Shown one piece after another: positions 1 to 8,273 of a stretch of 36,991 nt of DNA. The translations under genes were made by a program, and so were the position numbers. This stretch comes from Eubacteriales bacterium (GTDB lineage Bacteria > Bacillota > Clostridia > Saccharofermentanales > DTU023). A model generated the notes under the pieces. The model saw nothing but the letters and a program-made list of their open reading frames with translations, was not told the origin of the DNA and ran no database searches. Numbering within the stretch: the stretch's first letter is position 1; the number at the start of each line of letters is the position of its first letter. Location of the stretch: assembly GCA_030532065.1 (NCBI GenBank), contig JAUNLW010000012.1:1-36991 (forward strand), given 5' to 3'.

Positions 1-1343
1 AATTCTCCGTAACCGCGGGCATCTTCTACAGCGGCACCGTTCTCGGCTACTAATTTACCTCTGACATAAGTACGGACAGGATAGCCCTTACCCTTCATGC
101 CTACGAATGCAGATATCTTGTTTACATAGAGGAAGGAATCGCTCGTAATCTCCCATTCTCTGTCAGGATCTAGAATGACGATATCTGCGTCAAAGCCAGG
201 TTTTAGAGCACCCTTCTTACCCCATATGCCAAAAGCACGCGCAGCGTTCTCTGACATTGCCAAAGCCATAAAAGATGGATCAAAGCCACGTTTTACCACA
301 CCTTCGGAGAACACCACCTGCATACCACTTTGGATACCGGAGATACCACCCCAGGCACCGAAAATACCGTGTTTTTCTTCACTCTTTTCAGAGAGTTCAC
401 AAGGGCTGTGGTCGCTCGCGATACCGGAGAAAGTGCCGTTCAGTACATATTCCCACATAAGCTCCTTGGCTTCTTCGCTACGTAGAGGGGGAGCACATTT
501 GAATAATGCTCCATTCTTAATTACATCTTTATCTGTCATAGAAAGATAGTGAGTACAGGTCTCAGCGGTCACCGGGAGTCCGGCTTCTTGGGCGCAGGCT
601 ACTACTTCCGCTACATCAGGATGCGATACGTGGCAAATGTGTACGCGACAGCCAGTTTCTTCTGCTAAAGAGATCACGGCTTCAGTAGCTATCAACTCAG
701 CAGTTACCGGACGGCTGTCCAGGAAATCCTGCCAAGTGTTTGTTTCTTTACGTTGCGCCCTGGCTTCTCCCCATTTGATCATGGAGAAATCTTCACAATG
801 GAAACCTGCTGTTCCACCAAATGAAGCGATAATTTCCAAAGCTTCTCTAACTTGACCATAGTTCAATGAAACATAGTCCGGAGATACGGGTCCGATAAAA
901 GATTTAAAAGCAACTACGCCTTCATCCTCTAAGCCTTTAAGATCGTCGAAATTGTAGTCTACCAAACCACCCCAAAGGCAGAAATCTACAAAGGATTTCG
1001 GTTGTACATGTGCCAGCTTTCTACGCATAATCTCTGCGTTAGTCATGGCCGGTTCGTTTTGCAGGGGCATATCAATGATAGTCGTATAACCACCCACCGC
1101 TGCCGCGGCGGTACCATTGTCAAAAGTTTCACGCCAGTTATAACCGGGATCGTTCAAGTGCGCGTGGGTATCGATAGCTCCTGGGAACAGATACTTACCT
1201 GCCGCGTCAACAGTCTCTTTAGCTTCAGCTAAAGAACCTGAGACTCCCAGAGCAGCCACTTTTCCATCTCTGACTGCCAGGTCAAGTTTCTCTACTCCCT
1301 CTGATGAGACAATCAGACCATTTTTTATTAAGAGATCAAACAT
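1..1343 (-). CDS. allB: Allantoinase, 3' end cut by the window edge
   Basis: Cyclic amidohydrolase that opens the hydantoin ring of allantoin to allantoate in purine catabolism (family knowledge). About 447 codons are visible from the ATG at 1341-1343, which has GGGGAGGA 7 bases upstream. That is close to the usual length of about 450, so only a few codons are missing at the left edge. The N-terminus has the metal-binding HAHLNDPG motif (HxH). A lysine in GVVAFKSF is the likely carboxylated metal bridge. Further landmarks are HCED, ICHVSHP and ASDHSPC. The C-terminal part, with KISAFVG and a TYVRGKLV strand, resembles E. coli AllB more than dihydroorotase or dihydropyrimidinase. No other allantoin genes are visible because the gene sits at the edge. 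Confidence 0.85.
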   Translation of the reverse strand, partial: MFDLLIKNGLIVSSEGVEKLDLAVRDGKVAALGVSGSLAEAKETVDAAGKYLFPGAIDTHAHLNDPGYNWRETFDNGTAAAAVGGYTTIIDMPLQNEPAMTNAEIMRRKLAHVQPKSFVDFCLWGGLVDYNFDDLKGLEDEGVVAFKSFIGPVSPDYVSLNYGQVREALEIIASFGGTAGFHCEDFSMIKWGEARAQRKETNTWQDFLDSRPVTAELIATEAVISLAEETGCRVHICHVSHPDVAEVVACAQEAGLPVTAETCTHYLSMTDKDVIKNGALFKCAPPLRSEEAKELMWEYVLNGTFSGIASDHSPCELSEKSEEKHGIFGAWGGISGIQSGMQVVFSEGVVKRGFDPSFMALAMSENAARAFGIWGKKGALKPGFDADIVILDPDREWEITSDSFLYVNKISAFVGMKGKGYPVRTYVRGKLVAENGAAVEDARGYGE

Positions 1344-1490
1344 GCCCTAATCCTCCCCTATGTATTTTGCGTATACCCACAAAAATATTTTGGATATTTA
1401 CACTTTAATTTAGCGTTTGACGATAAAGCAAGCCGAATGTGGATAGTCTTTAGACGGTTGATTTATCCCGTATGGAGAAATCCCCTAAGA

Positions 1491-1519
1491 AAAAACCTCC
1501 GCAGAACGCGGAGGTTTTT
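1491..1519 (-). terminator. Rho-independent terminator after the EamA gene
   Basis: Perfect 12-bp stem (1491-1502 with 1508-1519) around the 5-base loop AGAAC. Read on the minus strand it continues into TTTTTTCTT, so it should end transcripts coming from the EamA gene. The plus strand also has a short T run, so it may work in both directions. Confidence 0.85.
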
Positions 1520-1541
1520 CTTTGAGGAGACGTATGAAGAG

Positions 1542-1606
1542 GTTTTTCTGTTGCAGTTCTTCTCGACTGCAAATACATCTTAACTAAACACTATGAACAG
1601 AAAAAC
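1542..1606. repeat. Nested inverted repeats in the EamA 3' region
   Basis: An outer inverted repeat (GTTTTTCTG at 1542-1550, CAGAAAAAC at 1598-1606) encloses an inner one (TTGCAGT at 1551-1557, ACTGCAA at 1566-1572). The outer arms can be extended by TT/AA only at the expense of the inner stem. It lies between the stop of the EamA gene and its terminator. The function is not known. Confidence 0.5.
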
Positions 1607-1622
1607 ATCCCTTTGTGAACGA

Positions 1623-2540
1623 TTATGAATTATTTGTCGACGTTTCTTCTACATTAGATAAGTCTTCTTTATGGAGCGAATTACGGTTCTTACTATCCAA
1701 TATGGTGCTATAGACCACAGCTGCCAAGATGAAGGCACAGCCCCACAATTGACGGGCTGATAGTCTCTCTCCTAAAAACAAAGCGCCACCAATTACAGCA
1801 AAGACCGACTCCAAACTCATGATCAAGGAAGCTGTGGTCGGATCGCTTCCTTTTTGGCCAACGATCTGCAGAGTGTAAGCCAGGCCGCAGCAGAAAATAC
1901 CCACGAAAAGGATAGAACCCATGGATGCCTTTACATTTACCCAACTAAGAGTTTCGCCAAAAATAAGACTGAGTAATATTGCCAGACTGCCGGCGGTTAC
2001 AAATTGGACAAAAGCCAGTGCCAGTGAGTCTAAGCCTTTGGCTCTGCGCTCAATCAAAATTATATGTACGGCAAACAAGACCGCGCAGATAAGAAGGAAA
2101 AAATCTGGCCAGTCCAAGCCACCCCCTTCTGTTAGGCTCATGAGAGCGAGTCCCGCGAGCGCTAGGGCAAGGGCAATAAATTGCCGCGGATTTACTTTTT
2201 CTCCGGCGAAACGCGCCAAAAATGGCACAAATACAATGTATAAGCCGGTGATAAAACCGGCTTTACCAGCGGAAGCTACTTGCAAGGATACTTGCTGCAA
2301 GGAAGAAGCTGTGGTCAAGACCAGGCCAATTAGAAGGCCGGTCAGTACCTGATGTCTGTCAAAAGTTGTTTTTCTAAACAAGATTAAAGGCAACAGCACC
2401 AACGCACCCAGAAGATAACGGATGGCGTTAAAAGCAAAAGGCGGCAAATAATCCATGGCAGCCGCCTGGGAAGCAAAAGAAAGGCCCCAGATCAGGGCAG
2501 TAAAAAAGAGGATCAGATGAGCGCGAGTTCTTGTATTCAT
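1623..2540 (-). CDS. EamA/DMT-family drug/metabolite transporter
   Basis: Integral membrane protein of 305 residues, about ten hydrophobic segments, with the two EamA repeats expected of the drug/metabolite transporter superfamily. The first repeat opens with LILFFTALIWGLSF, a typical start for the family. The second repeat, near residue 155, begins with DFFLLICAVLFAVHIILIERR. The conserved SLESVFAVIGGALFLGE stretch lies near the C-terminus. The ATG at 2538-2540 has AAAGGA upstream. The substrate cannot be told from sequence; relatives export metabolites or amino acids. It lies 69 bases downstream of clpB on the same strand, separated by a hairpin, so co-transcription is uncertain. Confidence 0.85.
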   Translation of the reverse strand: MNTRTRAHLILFFTALIWGLSFASQAAAMDYLPPFAFNAIRYLLGALVLLPLILFRKTTFDRHQVLTGLLIGLVLTTASSLQQVSLQVASAGKAGFITGLYIVFVPFLARFAGEKVNPRQFIALALALAGLALMSLTEGGGLDWPDFFLLICAVLFAVHIILIERRAKGLDSLALAFVQFVTAGSLAILLSLIFGETLSWVNVKASMGSILFVGIFCCGLAYTLQIVGQKGSDPTTASLIMSLESVFAVIGGALFLGERLSARQLWGCAFILAAVVYSTILDSKNRNSLHKEDLSNVEETSTNNS

Positions 2541-2562
2541 GGTCTATATCCTTTTGAAGATA

Positions 2563-2594
2563 CTAAAGGGCTTCCTCATGAGAAAGCCCTTTAG
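2563..2594 (-). terminator. Hairpin between clpB and the EamA gene
   Basis: Perfect 11-bp stem (CTAAAGGGCTT at 2563-2573 with AAGCCCTTTAG at 2584-2594) and a 10-base loop, 15 bases after the clpB stop. There is no good T run after it on the minus strand, so it is a weak or partial terminator, or an mRNA-stabilising hairpin. Confidence 0.55.
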
Positions 2595-2609
2595 CAATTT
2601 ATCACTTGA

Positions 2610-5198
2610 TTAGACCTTATCAAATTTGAAGCGTTTTTGCTCGTCTAAATTTACTATGATCTTTTCTCCAGGAAGGACAGAGCCGTCAATAATCGCTCGC
2701 CCCAAGGCGGTCTCAAGCTCAGATTCCAGATAACGCTTAACTGCTCTGGCGCCGAAGCTGGCTGAGAATCCACGTTCCATAACCAGTTCTTTAGCGGCAG
2801 GACTTAGCTCAAGGCTCATATCCTGCTCAGCTAGACGCTGATTCAGATACTTGATCTGCAGATCAACAATTGAAGAGATCTCTGCTTTACTTAGAGGCTT
2901 GAACAAGACTATCTCATCTATACGGTTAAGGAACTCAGGTCGGAAACTTACTTGCATAAGGTTCTTGACTTGTACTCTCGCCTCATCGGTGATTTCACCT
3001 TCAGCGTCTAATCCCTCAGTAAGGTACTCAGATCCCAGGTTAGAAGTCATGATGATTACCGTATTCTTAAAGTCTACAGTTCTACCTTGACCATCAGTCA
3101 AACGTCCATCATCCAATACTTGCAAGAGGATATTGAAAACATCCGGATGCGCCTTTTCGATCTCGTCAAAGAGAATAACTGAGTAAGGTTTACGCCTCAC
3201 TTGCTCGGTCAGTTGACCGCCTTCTTCGTAACCCACATAACCAGGAGCCGCGCCGATCAAGCGAGATACATTAAATTTTTCCATGTATTCTGACATATCA
3301 AGACGGACCAGGTTTTTCTCATCGTCGAAGAGTGCCTGAGTCAAGGTCTTAGCCAGTTCGGTCTTACCTACACCGGTTGGTCCCAGGAAAATGAAGGAGC
3401 CGATAGGACGGTTATCGCGCTTTAGGCCAGAACGGCTGCGAATAATCGCGTCACTGACCGCCTGTATAGCCTCATCCTGCCCCACTACCCTTCCGTGCAA
3501 GATTGCCGGCAACTGCAGGATACGATCTTTTTCGCTTTCTTGTAGTTTCTGAAGAGGAATGCCGGTAAGTTTGGAAACCACTTCCGCGATATCTTCTTCT
3601 ACTACTTCCTCCTTAAGGCCTGAGTTATCACTGGAAGCTTTAGCGTTCGCTTCTTCCAACTCTGCTTCCAACTTAGCCAGTTTATCGTATTTCAGCTCCG
3701 AAAGTTTTTCAAAATTATACTGACGCTCAGCTTCTTGCATCTCATTTTTGACGGAGTCGATCTCAGACTTAAGGTCCTTGACTCGATTAATTTCCTGCTT
3801 ACTGGCTTCCCAGGCAGCATAGCGTCTGTCAAACTGAGCCTGCAAATCAGCCTTTGATGATTCCAGATCTTCCAGACTGGCTTTAGATTGCTTATCTTCT
3901 TCTTTTTTTAGAGCAGCAATTTCGATCTCCATTTGCAGGATCTTGCGCCGCATCTCATCCAAGTCCTCCGGCATGGTATCGATCTCAGTCCTGACCATGG
4001 CACAGGCCTCGTCCATAAGGTCAATAGCCTTATCCGGTAAGAAACGGTCGCTGATATAGCGATCAGAAAGCTTAGCGCAAGCTACAACCGCGTTATCTGA
4101 AATTCGAATACCATGGTAGATTTCATATTTATTCTTAATACCTCTTAAGATAGAGATAGTGTCTTCTACACTGGGCTCCTGAACCAGGACTTTTTGGAAA
4201 CGCCGTTCCAACGCGCCGTCTTTTTCAATGGATTCACGATACTCATTAAGAGTTGTCGCGCCGATAACCTTGATCTCTCCCCTGGCCAGCATGGGTTTCA
4301 TCATGTTGGAGGCATCCATTGAGCCTTCGGCTTTACCGGCACCTACCAGCATATGGATCTCATCAATGAAAATGATAATCTCGCCGGCAGACTGTTGAAT
4401 GGCGTCTAAAACCTTTTTCAGTCTTTCTTCGAACTCACCCCGGTATTTTGCGCCGGCTACCAAAGCGCCTAAATCCAATGACCAAATACGCTTACCTTGC
4501 AAGGGTTCAGGTACATCGTTTTTTACAATTCTTTGTGCTAATCCCTCGACGATAGCGGTTTTACCAACACCCGGCTCACCAATAAGCACCGGGTTGTTCT
4601 TTTTACGCCGCGACAAGATACGGATTGCGTCACGAATCTCTTCATCTCGGCCGATAACTGGATCGATCTTGCCTTGTCGCGCTTCTTCGGTCAAATCTCG
4701 GCCGAAATTTTCCAGTACTTCTGCTTCTTCCTGGCCCAAACCAGCGTTAGTCTGTTTCTGGCGTTCACGGAACTCGGTCCAGCCGGTAAGGAAAGCTTGA
4801 CGGGTCACGCCAAACTGTCGGCTGATCAAAGCAGAAGGACTCTGCTTCTCACCTAAAAGGGCCAAGTAAATATGCTCAGCATAGACCTTTGTGGCTTGTT
4901 GAGCCTTAGCCTCATCTTCCGCCTTAAGCAAAATACGCTGATATAGGGTAGCAGCGTAGGTCTTGGCATTACCTGACTGCTGGGGCAGTCTTGCCAGTTC
5001 CGCTTGTACGCGGTTACGATAAGCTGCCACATCTATATTCAAGCCATACAAGACACCGGCAATTAAAGATTTATCGTCTTCCAGTAAAACAGCAAGTAGG
5101 TGCAGGTCTGAGACTTCTGGATTACCTGCCTTAATCGCTAAATTTTGCGCCTGTTCTACAACTTTCAGAGCGCTATCATCATAATTTTCATAAGCCAT
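2610..5198 (-). CDS. clpB: ATP-dependent disaggregase chaperone ClpB
   Basis: Hsp100 chaperone that extracts polypeptides from aggregates together with DnaK. All parts are present in order: N-terminal Clp repeats (about residues 1-150), first AAA+ module with Walker A GEPGVGKT near residue 208 and Walker B IIIFIDE, the coiled-coil middle domain (about 400-530) that sets ClpB apart from ClpA and ClpC, then the second AAA+ module with GPTGVGKT and VILFDE. With the start chosen here it has 862 residues, normal for ClpB. The frame is open for eight more codons upstream. However, the AGAGGTG ribosome site at 5206-5212 lies seven bases before the ATG at 5196-5198, which fits that start. A CIRCE operator upstream predicts control by HrcA and heat shock. 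Confidence 0.96.
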   Translation of the reverse strand: MAYENYDDSALKVVEQAQNLAIKAGNPEVSDLHLLAVLLEDDKSLIAGVLYGLNIDVAAYRNRVQAELARLPQQSGNAKTYAATLYQRILLKAEDEAKAQQATKVYAEHIYLALLGEKQSPSALISRQFGVTRQAFLTGWTEFRERQKQTNAGLGQEEAEVLENFGRDLTEEARQGKIDPVIGRDEEIRDAIRILSRRKKNNPVLIGEPGVGKTAIVEGLAQRIVKNDVPEPLQGKRIWSLDLGALVAGAKYRGEFEERLKKVLDAIQQSAGEIIIFIDEIHMLVGAGKAEGSMDASNMMKPMLARGEIKVIGATTLNEYRESIEKDGALERRFQKVLVQEPSVEDTISILRGIKNKYEIYHGIRISDNAVVACAKLSDRYISDRFLPDKAIDLMDEACAMVRTEIDTMPEDLDEMRRKILQMEIEIAALKKEEDKQSKASLEDLESSKADLQAQFDRRYAAWEASKQEINRVKDLKSEIDSVKNEMQEAERQYNFEKLSELKYDKLAKLEAELEEANAKASSDNSGLKEEVVEEDIAEVVSKLTGIPLQKLQESEKDRILQLPAILHGRVVGQDEAIQAVSDAIIRSRSGLKRDNRPIGSFIFLGPTGVGKTELAKTLTQALFDDEKNLVRLDMSEYMEKFNVSRLIGAAPGYVGYEEGGQLTEQVRRKPYSVILFDEIEKAHPDVFNILLQVLDDGRLTDGQGRTVDFKNTVIIMTSNLGSEYLTEGLDAEGEITDEARVQVKNLMQVSFRPEFLNRIDEIVLFKPLSKAEISSIVDLQIKYLNQRLAEQDMSLELSPAAKELVMERGFSASFGARAVKRYLESELETALGRAIIDGSVLPGEKIIVNLDEQKRFKFDKV

Positions 5199-5321
5199 AT
5201 CTATCACCTCTCTCATTGGCAAATTACCTTAATTGCTTAAACCATATTAAATTTTGCCCATGGTCTAAACATGACAAAGTCACACTTAATCCTGAAAGAT
5301 TATGGACTCAATACAAACATT

Positions 5322-5348
5322 TTAGCACTCCCGACTCATAAGTGCTAA
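5322..5348. promoter_or_regulatory. CIRCE operator (HrcA site) upstream of clpB
   Basis: TTAGCACTC, nine bases, then AAGTGCTAA. This matches the CIRCE consensus TTAGCACTC-N9-GAGTGCTAA with one mismatch in the right arm. It lies 123 bases before the clpB start. A weak minus-strand promoter could read into it (TTACTG at 5371-5376, 18-base spacer, TAAATT at 5347-5352). HrcA is the known repressor for this element. Its gene is not in the window. Confidence 0.9.
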
Positions 5349-5397
5349 TTTAGGCATTCATTAGAATTTTCAGTAAATCGGCAGAAAAATTTTGTCT

Positions 5398-5427
5398 TTG
5401 AGTGAGAGCTCTAATAACTGATATACT
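5398..5427 (+). promoter_or_regulatory. Candidate sigma-A promoter for pepA
   Basis: TTGAGT at 5398-5403, an 18-base spacer, and TATACT at 5422-5427. The predicted start of transcription is about 30 bases before the pepA ATG, a short leader with just room for the GGAGGT site at 5455-5460. Confidence 0.55.
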
Positions 5428-5466
5428 GTGTCTGTTAATAAAAATAGAAACTCTGGAGGTAAATCT

Positions 5467-6933
5467 ATGCAAGTAATCCTTAAGAACCACTCTGAGCTCA
5501 AGCAAACTCCGCAGGCCCTAATGCGCAAAGCAGGCGATCAGTGGCCAGACCAGTTAGCCAAGTTCCAGGCGGAATTTGACCAGGACAAAGACGAAGCCGG
5601 TGTACGCACCGTACGTATTGCCGGGGACGGAAAGGTCCTCAGCCTGGTAGTAAATACTGTAAAAGCAGACGCAGACCTCCGGACTATTCAAAAGTCCATT
5701 AAGAATTTTTATCAAGAAGTCAAGCAGTTATGTCTTACTGAAGTTTCTTGTTATTTGACTGCTTCCTTCGACGAGAATGAGCAAAAGCAGGTAGCTAAAT
5801 TCTGGTCTTTAGCCGACAACTGCTTCGACTGGCACATTAAGTCCGGTTATAAGAACAGCTACGAAGACAAAAGCCAGGAAGATAAAGAGAAAGCCTTAAA
5901 GGAAGTCACTTTATTCATCGCTCTGAGCGATACTGCTGCTTTAGAGTCTGAGATCAAAGTAATGGCCGAAGCAATCGCTCACACCCGTATGTTAGTCAAC
6001 GAGCCGGCTAATATCATGACTCCTGTTCGCCTATCTGAAGAAGCTAAAAAGCAAGGCGAAAAGTATGGTTTCGAAGTTGAGGTCTTAGAGCCAGAGAAAA
6101 TCCAGGAACTGGGTATGGACGCTTACTGGTCAGTAGCTAAAGGTTCTGACGCAGAGCCTCGCTTTATTATCATGCGCTATCAGAACAACCCCGACTCTGA
6201 CAAAAAACTGGGTTTAGTAGGCAAAGGCCTCTGCTATGACTCCGGCGGCTATGACATTAAGCCCGGCAGTGGCATGCGCACTATGAATTCTGATATGGCT
6301 GGTTCCGCAGCCGTTATCGGCGCTATGTCCATCCTGGCTGGCACTAAGGCTAAAGTAAACGTGGTCGCCCTGGTCGCTGCTTGTGAAAACATGATCTCCG
6401 GCCATGCTTTCCACTGCGGCGATATTATTGGCTCCATGTCCGGCAAGTCCATTGAGATCATGTCTACTGACGCTGAAGGCCGCCTGACTCTGGCTGACGC
6501 TGTAACCTATGCCTGGAAGAAGGAAGGTGTTGACGCCATCGCGGACATCGCTACTCTGACCGGCGCTGTTGTCGTCGCCCTGGGCGGTCACGTTACCGGT
6601 TCTATCTGCGATAACGAAGAGCTGGCCGAGTGCATACAAGAATCATCCGCCAAGTGTGGTGATCTCGTACACCGCCTGCCCATGGATGAAGAATATGAGG
6701 CAAAGAACAAGTCTGAACGCGCAGATATCAAGAACGGTGGCTTCCGTGGTGGCGGTTCCATCACTGCTGGACTCTTCGTACGTGCTTTTGCCAACAACCT
6801 GCCCTTCCTGCACTTAGACATCGCAGGAACCGCCTATGATGAGAGCGGTTCCGATCTGGCCCCTAAGGGCGCTAGCGGTGTAGGCGCAGAACTCTTAGCC
6901 GGTTTTGCAGAATCCTATTTCGCACGTAACTAA
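5467..6933 (+). CDS. pepA: Leucyl aminopeptidase, M17 family
   Basis: Cytosolic zinc/manganese exopeptidase that removes N-terminal residues from peptides. It has 488 residues, the usual length. The N-terminal macro-like domain is followed by the catalytic domain with GKGLCYDSGG (catalytic Lys and a metal Asp), a second metal Asp in NSDMAG, and STDAEGRL. The last is the family signature NTDAEGRL with Asn changed to Ser; the metal-binding Asp and Glu are kept. The start is set by GGAGGT six bases before the ATG at 5467. An in-frame GTG at 5428 lies upstream of that ribosome site and is unlikely. The gene stands alone with its own promoter. Together with the opp operon it suggests growth on peptides. 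Confidence 0.93.
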   Translation: MQVILKNHSELKQTPQALMRKAGDQWPDQLAKFQAEFDQDKDEAGVRTVRIAGDGKVLSLVVNTVKADADLRTIQKSIKNFYQEVKQLCLTEVSCYLTASFDENEQKQVAKFWSLADNCFDWHIKSGYKNSYEDKSQEDKEKALKEVTLFIALSDTAALESEIKVMAEAIAHTRMLVNEPANIMTPVRLSEEAKKQGEKYGFEVEVLEPEKIQELGMDAYWSVAKGSDAEPRFIIMRYQNNPDSDKKLGLVGKGLCYDSGGYDIKPGSGMRTMNSDMAGSAAVIGAMSILAGTKAKVNVVALVAACENMISGHAFHCGDIIGSMSGKSIEIMSTDAEGRLTLADAVTYAWKKEGVDAIADIATLTGAVVVALGGHVTGSICDNEELAECIQESSAKCGDLVHRLPMDEEYEAKNKSERADIKNGGFRGGGSITAGLFVRAFANNLPFLHLDIAGTAYDESGSDLAPKGASGVGAELLAGFAESYFARN

Positions 6934-6972
6934 TTATCTAATCAAACCTGCCAGAATTTGAGCAGATAAGTA

Positions 6973-7005
6973 AACCCGGTTGGGAGTATAATTTCCAACC
7001 GGGTT
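6973..7005. terminator. Shared hairpin between pepA and the DUF1461 gene
   Basis: Perfect 11-bp stem (AACCCGGTTGG at 6973-6983 with CCAACCGGGTT at 6995-7005) between convergent genes. It overlaps the stop codon of the minus-strand gene by two bases. T runs are poor on both sides, so its strength as a terminator is uncertain. Confidence 0.6.
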
Positions 7006-7621
7006 ATCGTAACTTGCGTCCAACATATAGAGCCAGCAAAGCCAAAACTCCTACCAAGGCCTCTATGGTAACTGCCATGGCCAGGAAGAATTCCTCTGGC
7101 AAGTACAAAATAATAGGATCAGTAGCTGGATCAAACAGCCAGTAGTCATTGTCAAAGGCCAGCTTGTGAAAAAGCGTAAAGCTCTGGTCAAAGTTCAAAA
7201 ATACCAACAGACTCAGCGCCAGGGTCATGAGTGATGTCCATGCTGCATAAGTCAGTGGCCGATAATTTTTATTCTTGCGCATAATTCTCAACGACCAGGG
7301 CCAAAGAGCCAAAGCAATGATGAGACCCCAGAACAAGCGCTGAAAAATTAGTCGCACTTCAGAAAAATGTTGCCTGCCCTGCTCGGACATTGCCAGTTTT
7401 TGAAATTCCAGCTTATCAGCGGCAGGAGAAAGATTATAGACGATTAAGCGCCGATAATTTTCCTTTATTTCCGATCTGGTCAATTCATGGCTATTGGGCA
7501 AGTCTTCCATAAAGCGCTGGTACACCCAGGGCTGTACCATGGTCAGCATGATCGCCAACATAATAATCAGCAACCACAAGTGCAGAGACAAAATCAGCTT
7601 TTTAGCTCGTCCCATAGGCAC
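7004..7621 (-). CDS. DUF1461 / TIGR01906-type integral membrane protein
   Basis: Membrane protein with four to five hydrophobic segments and an extracytoplasmic loop. The FHKLAFDNDYWLFDP motif and the NYRRLIVYNL motif are typical of the TIGR01906/DUF1461 family, whose function is unknown. The frame is open upstream into the hutD gene, but AAGGAGA at 7627-7633 lies five bases before a GTG at 7619-7621. The ATG at 7613-7615 is an alternative, with a longer spacing of 11. I used the GTG, giving 205 residues. It is the last gene of the thrS-hutD group on the minus strand, starting 44 bases after the hutD stop. Confidence 0.75.
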   Translation of the reverse strand: MPMGRAKKLILSLHLWLLIIMLAIMLTMVQPWVYQRFMEDLPNSHELTRSEIKENYRRLIVYNLSPAADKLEFQKLAMSEQGRQHFSEVRLIFQRLFWGLIIALALWPWSLRIMRKNKNYRPLTYAAWTSLMTLALSLLVFLNFDQSFTLFHKLAFDNDYWLFDPATDPIILYLPEEFFLAMAVTIEALVGVLALLALYVGRKLR

Positions 7622-7665
7622 AATGTTCTCCTTCCACACAGCCAAGCGCAAAACAGTACTAATCG

Positions 7666-8271
7666 CTAACGCAACCAGCTTACGGAGATGACGTTTGACT
7701 TGCCCACTACTTCCCAATAACTAATTTCGCTAAGCGCCGGTACCAAGAGCAATGAAAAAGCCGGCAATTCCAGTTCTTCCGCCGGTCCCCAGCAGATCCG
7801 ACTGCCCTCATAAGTGAAGAATGCGGCCGCCTGTCTGCCCTGCATATAGGGTGAAGGGTTTAAAGACTGAGAGGGCAAGCGGGTTCCAGGCGTCATAAGG
7901 TCTACTTTCACCGGGAAACCATTTCGGCACATTACGTTAAAGTCCTGTACTTTGCCTACGCTCTCAGTTTGCCAGCCACCACTAAAGAAATGGAACTGAT
8001 AAGGCTTAAGCTCCGCCTTGATAATAGTGTCATCCTTGCCCTTTTGGTGGAAGAGCGTAAGCTCTTTATCTAAAGGACAAATCAGACGATCAAAGCCCGG
8101 CAAGAGTGTAAATTTAGATTTCTCTGAATCTACGCTTGCTGAGCTAATGCGCAAATCAAATTCCCGTTCTTGATAAGAACCAGACTCCGGCAATAACAAG
8201 AGTTCCCAGGTTTTGCCACCTGACCACTCGCTTACAGGGAAATCGGCTTTTGTTCTAAGTTCATACTTCAT
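7666..8271 (-). CDS. HutD/Ves-family cupin-like protein
   Basis: Protein of 201 residues with the marks of the HutD (DUF886) family: EWSGGKTWELLLLPE near the N-terminus, RISSASVD, LLPGFDRLI, and the HFFSGGW...GKVQDFNVMCRNG block. HutD members often sit in histidine-utilisation operons and have a bicupin fold with no proven enzyme activity. Here there are no hut genes: it sits two bases after the thrS stop and before a DUF1461 gene. The ATG at 8269-8271 has GGAA upstream inside the end of thrS, which suggests translational coupling. The longer frame that overlaps thrS is less likely. Confidence 0.8.
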   Translation of the reverse strand: MKYELRTKADFPVSEWSGGKTWELLLLPESGSYQEREFDLRISSASVDSEKSKFTLLPGFDRLICPLDKELTLFHQKGKDDTIIKAELKPYQFHFFSGGWQTESVGKVQDFNVMCRNGFPVKVDLMTPGTRLPSQSLNPSPYMQGRQAAAFFTYEGSRICWGPAEELELPAFSLLLVPALSEISYWEVVGKSNVISVSWLR

Positions 8272-8273
8272 GA

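Noticed and set aside
4399..4800. 133-residue plus-strand frame inside clpB
   Set aside because: It is antisense to the first AAA+ module, which is fully conserved on the minus strand, and it has no ribosome site.
6214..6639. 141-residue open frame on the minus strand inside pepA
   Set aside because: It lies opposite the conserved catalytic domain of pepA, has no ribosome site and no recognisable protein features. It is a shadow frame caused by codon bias.
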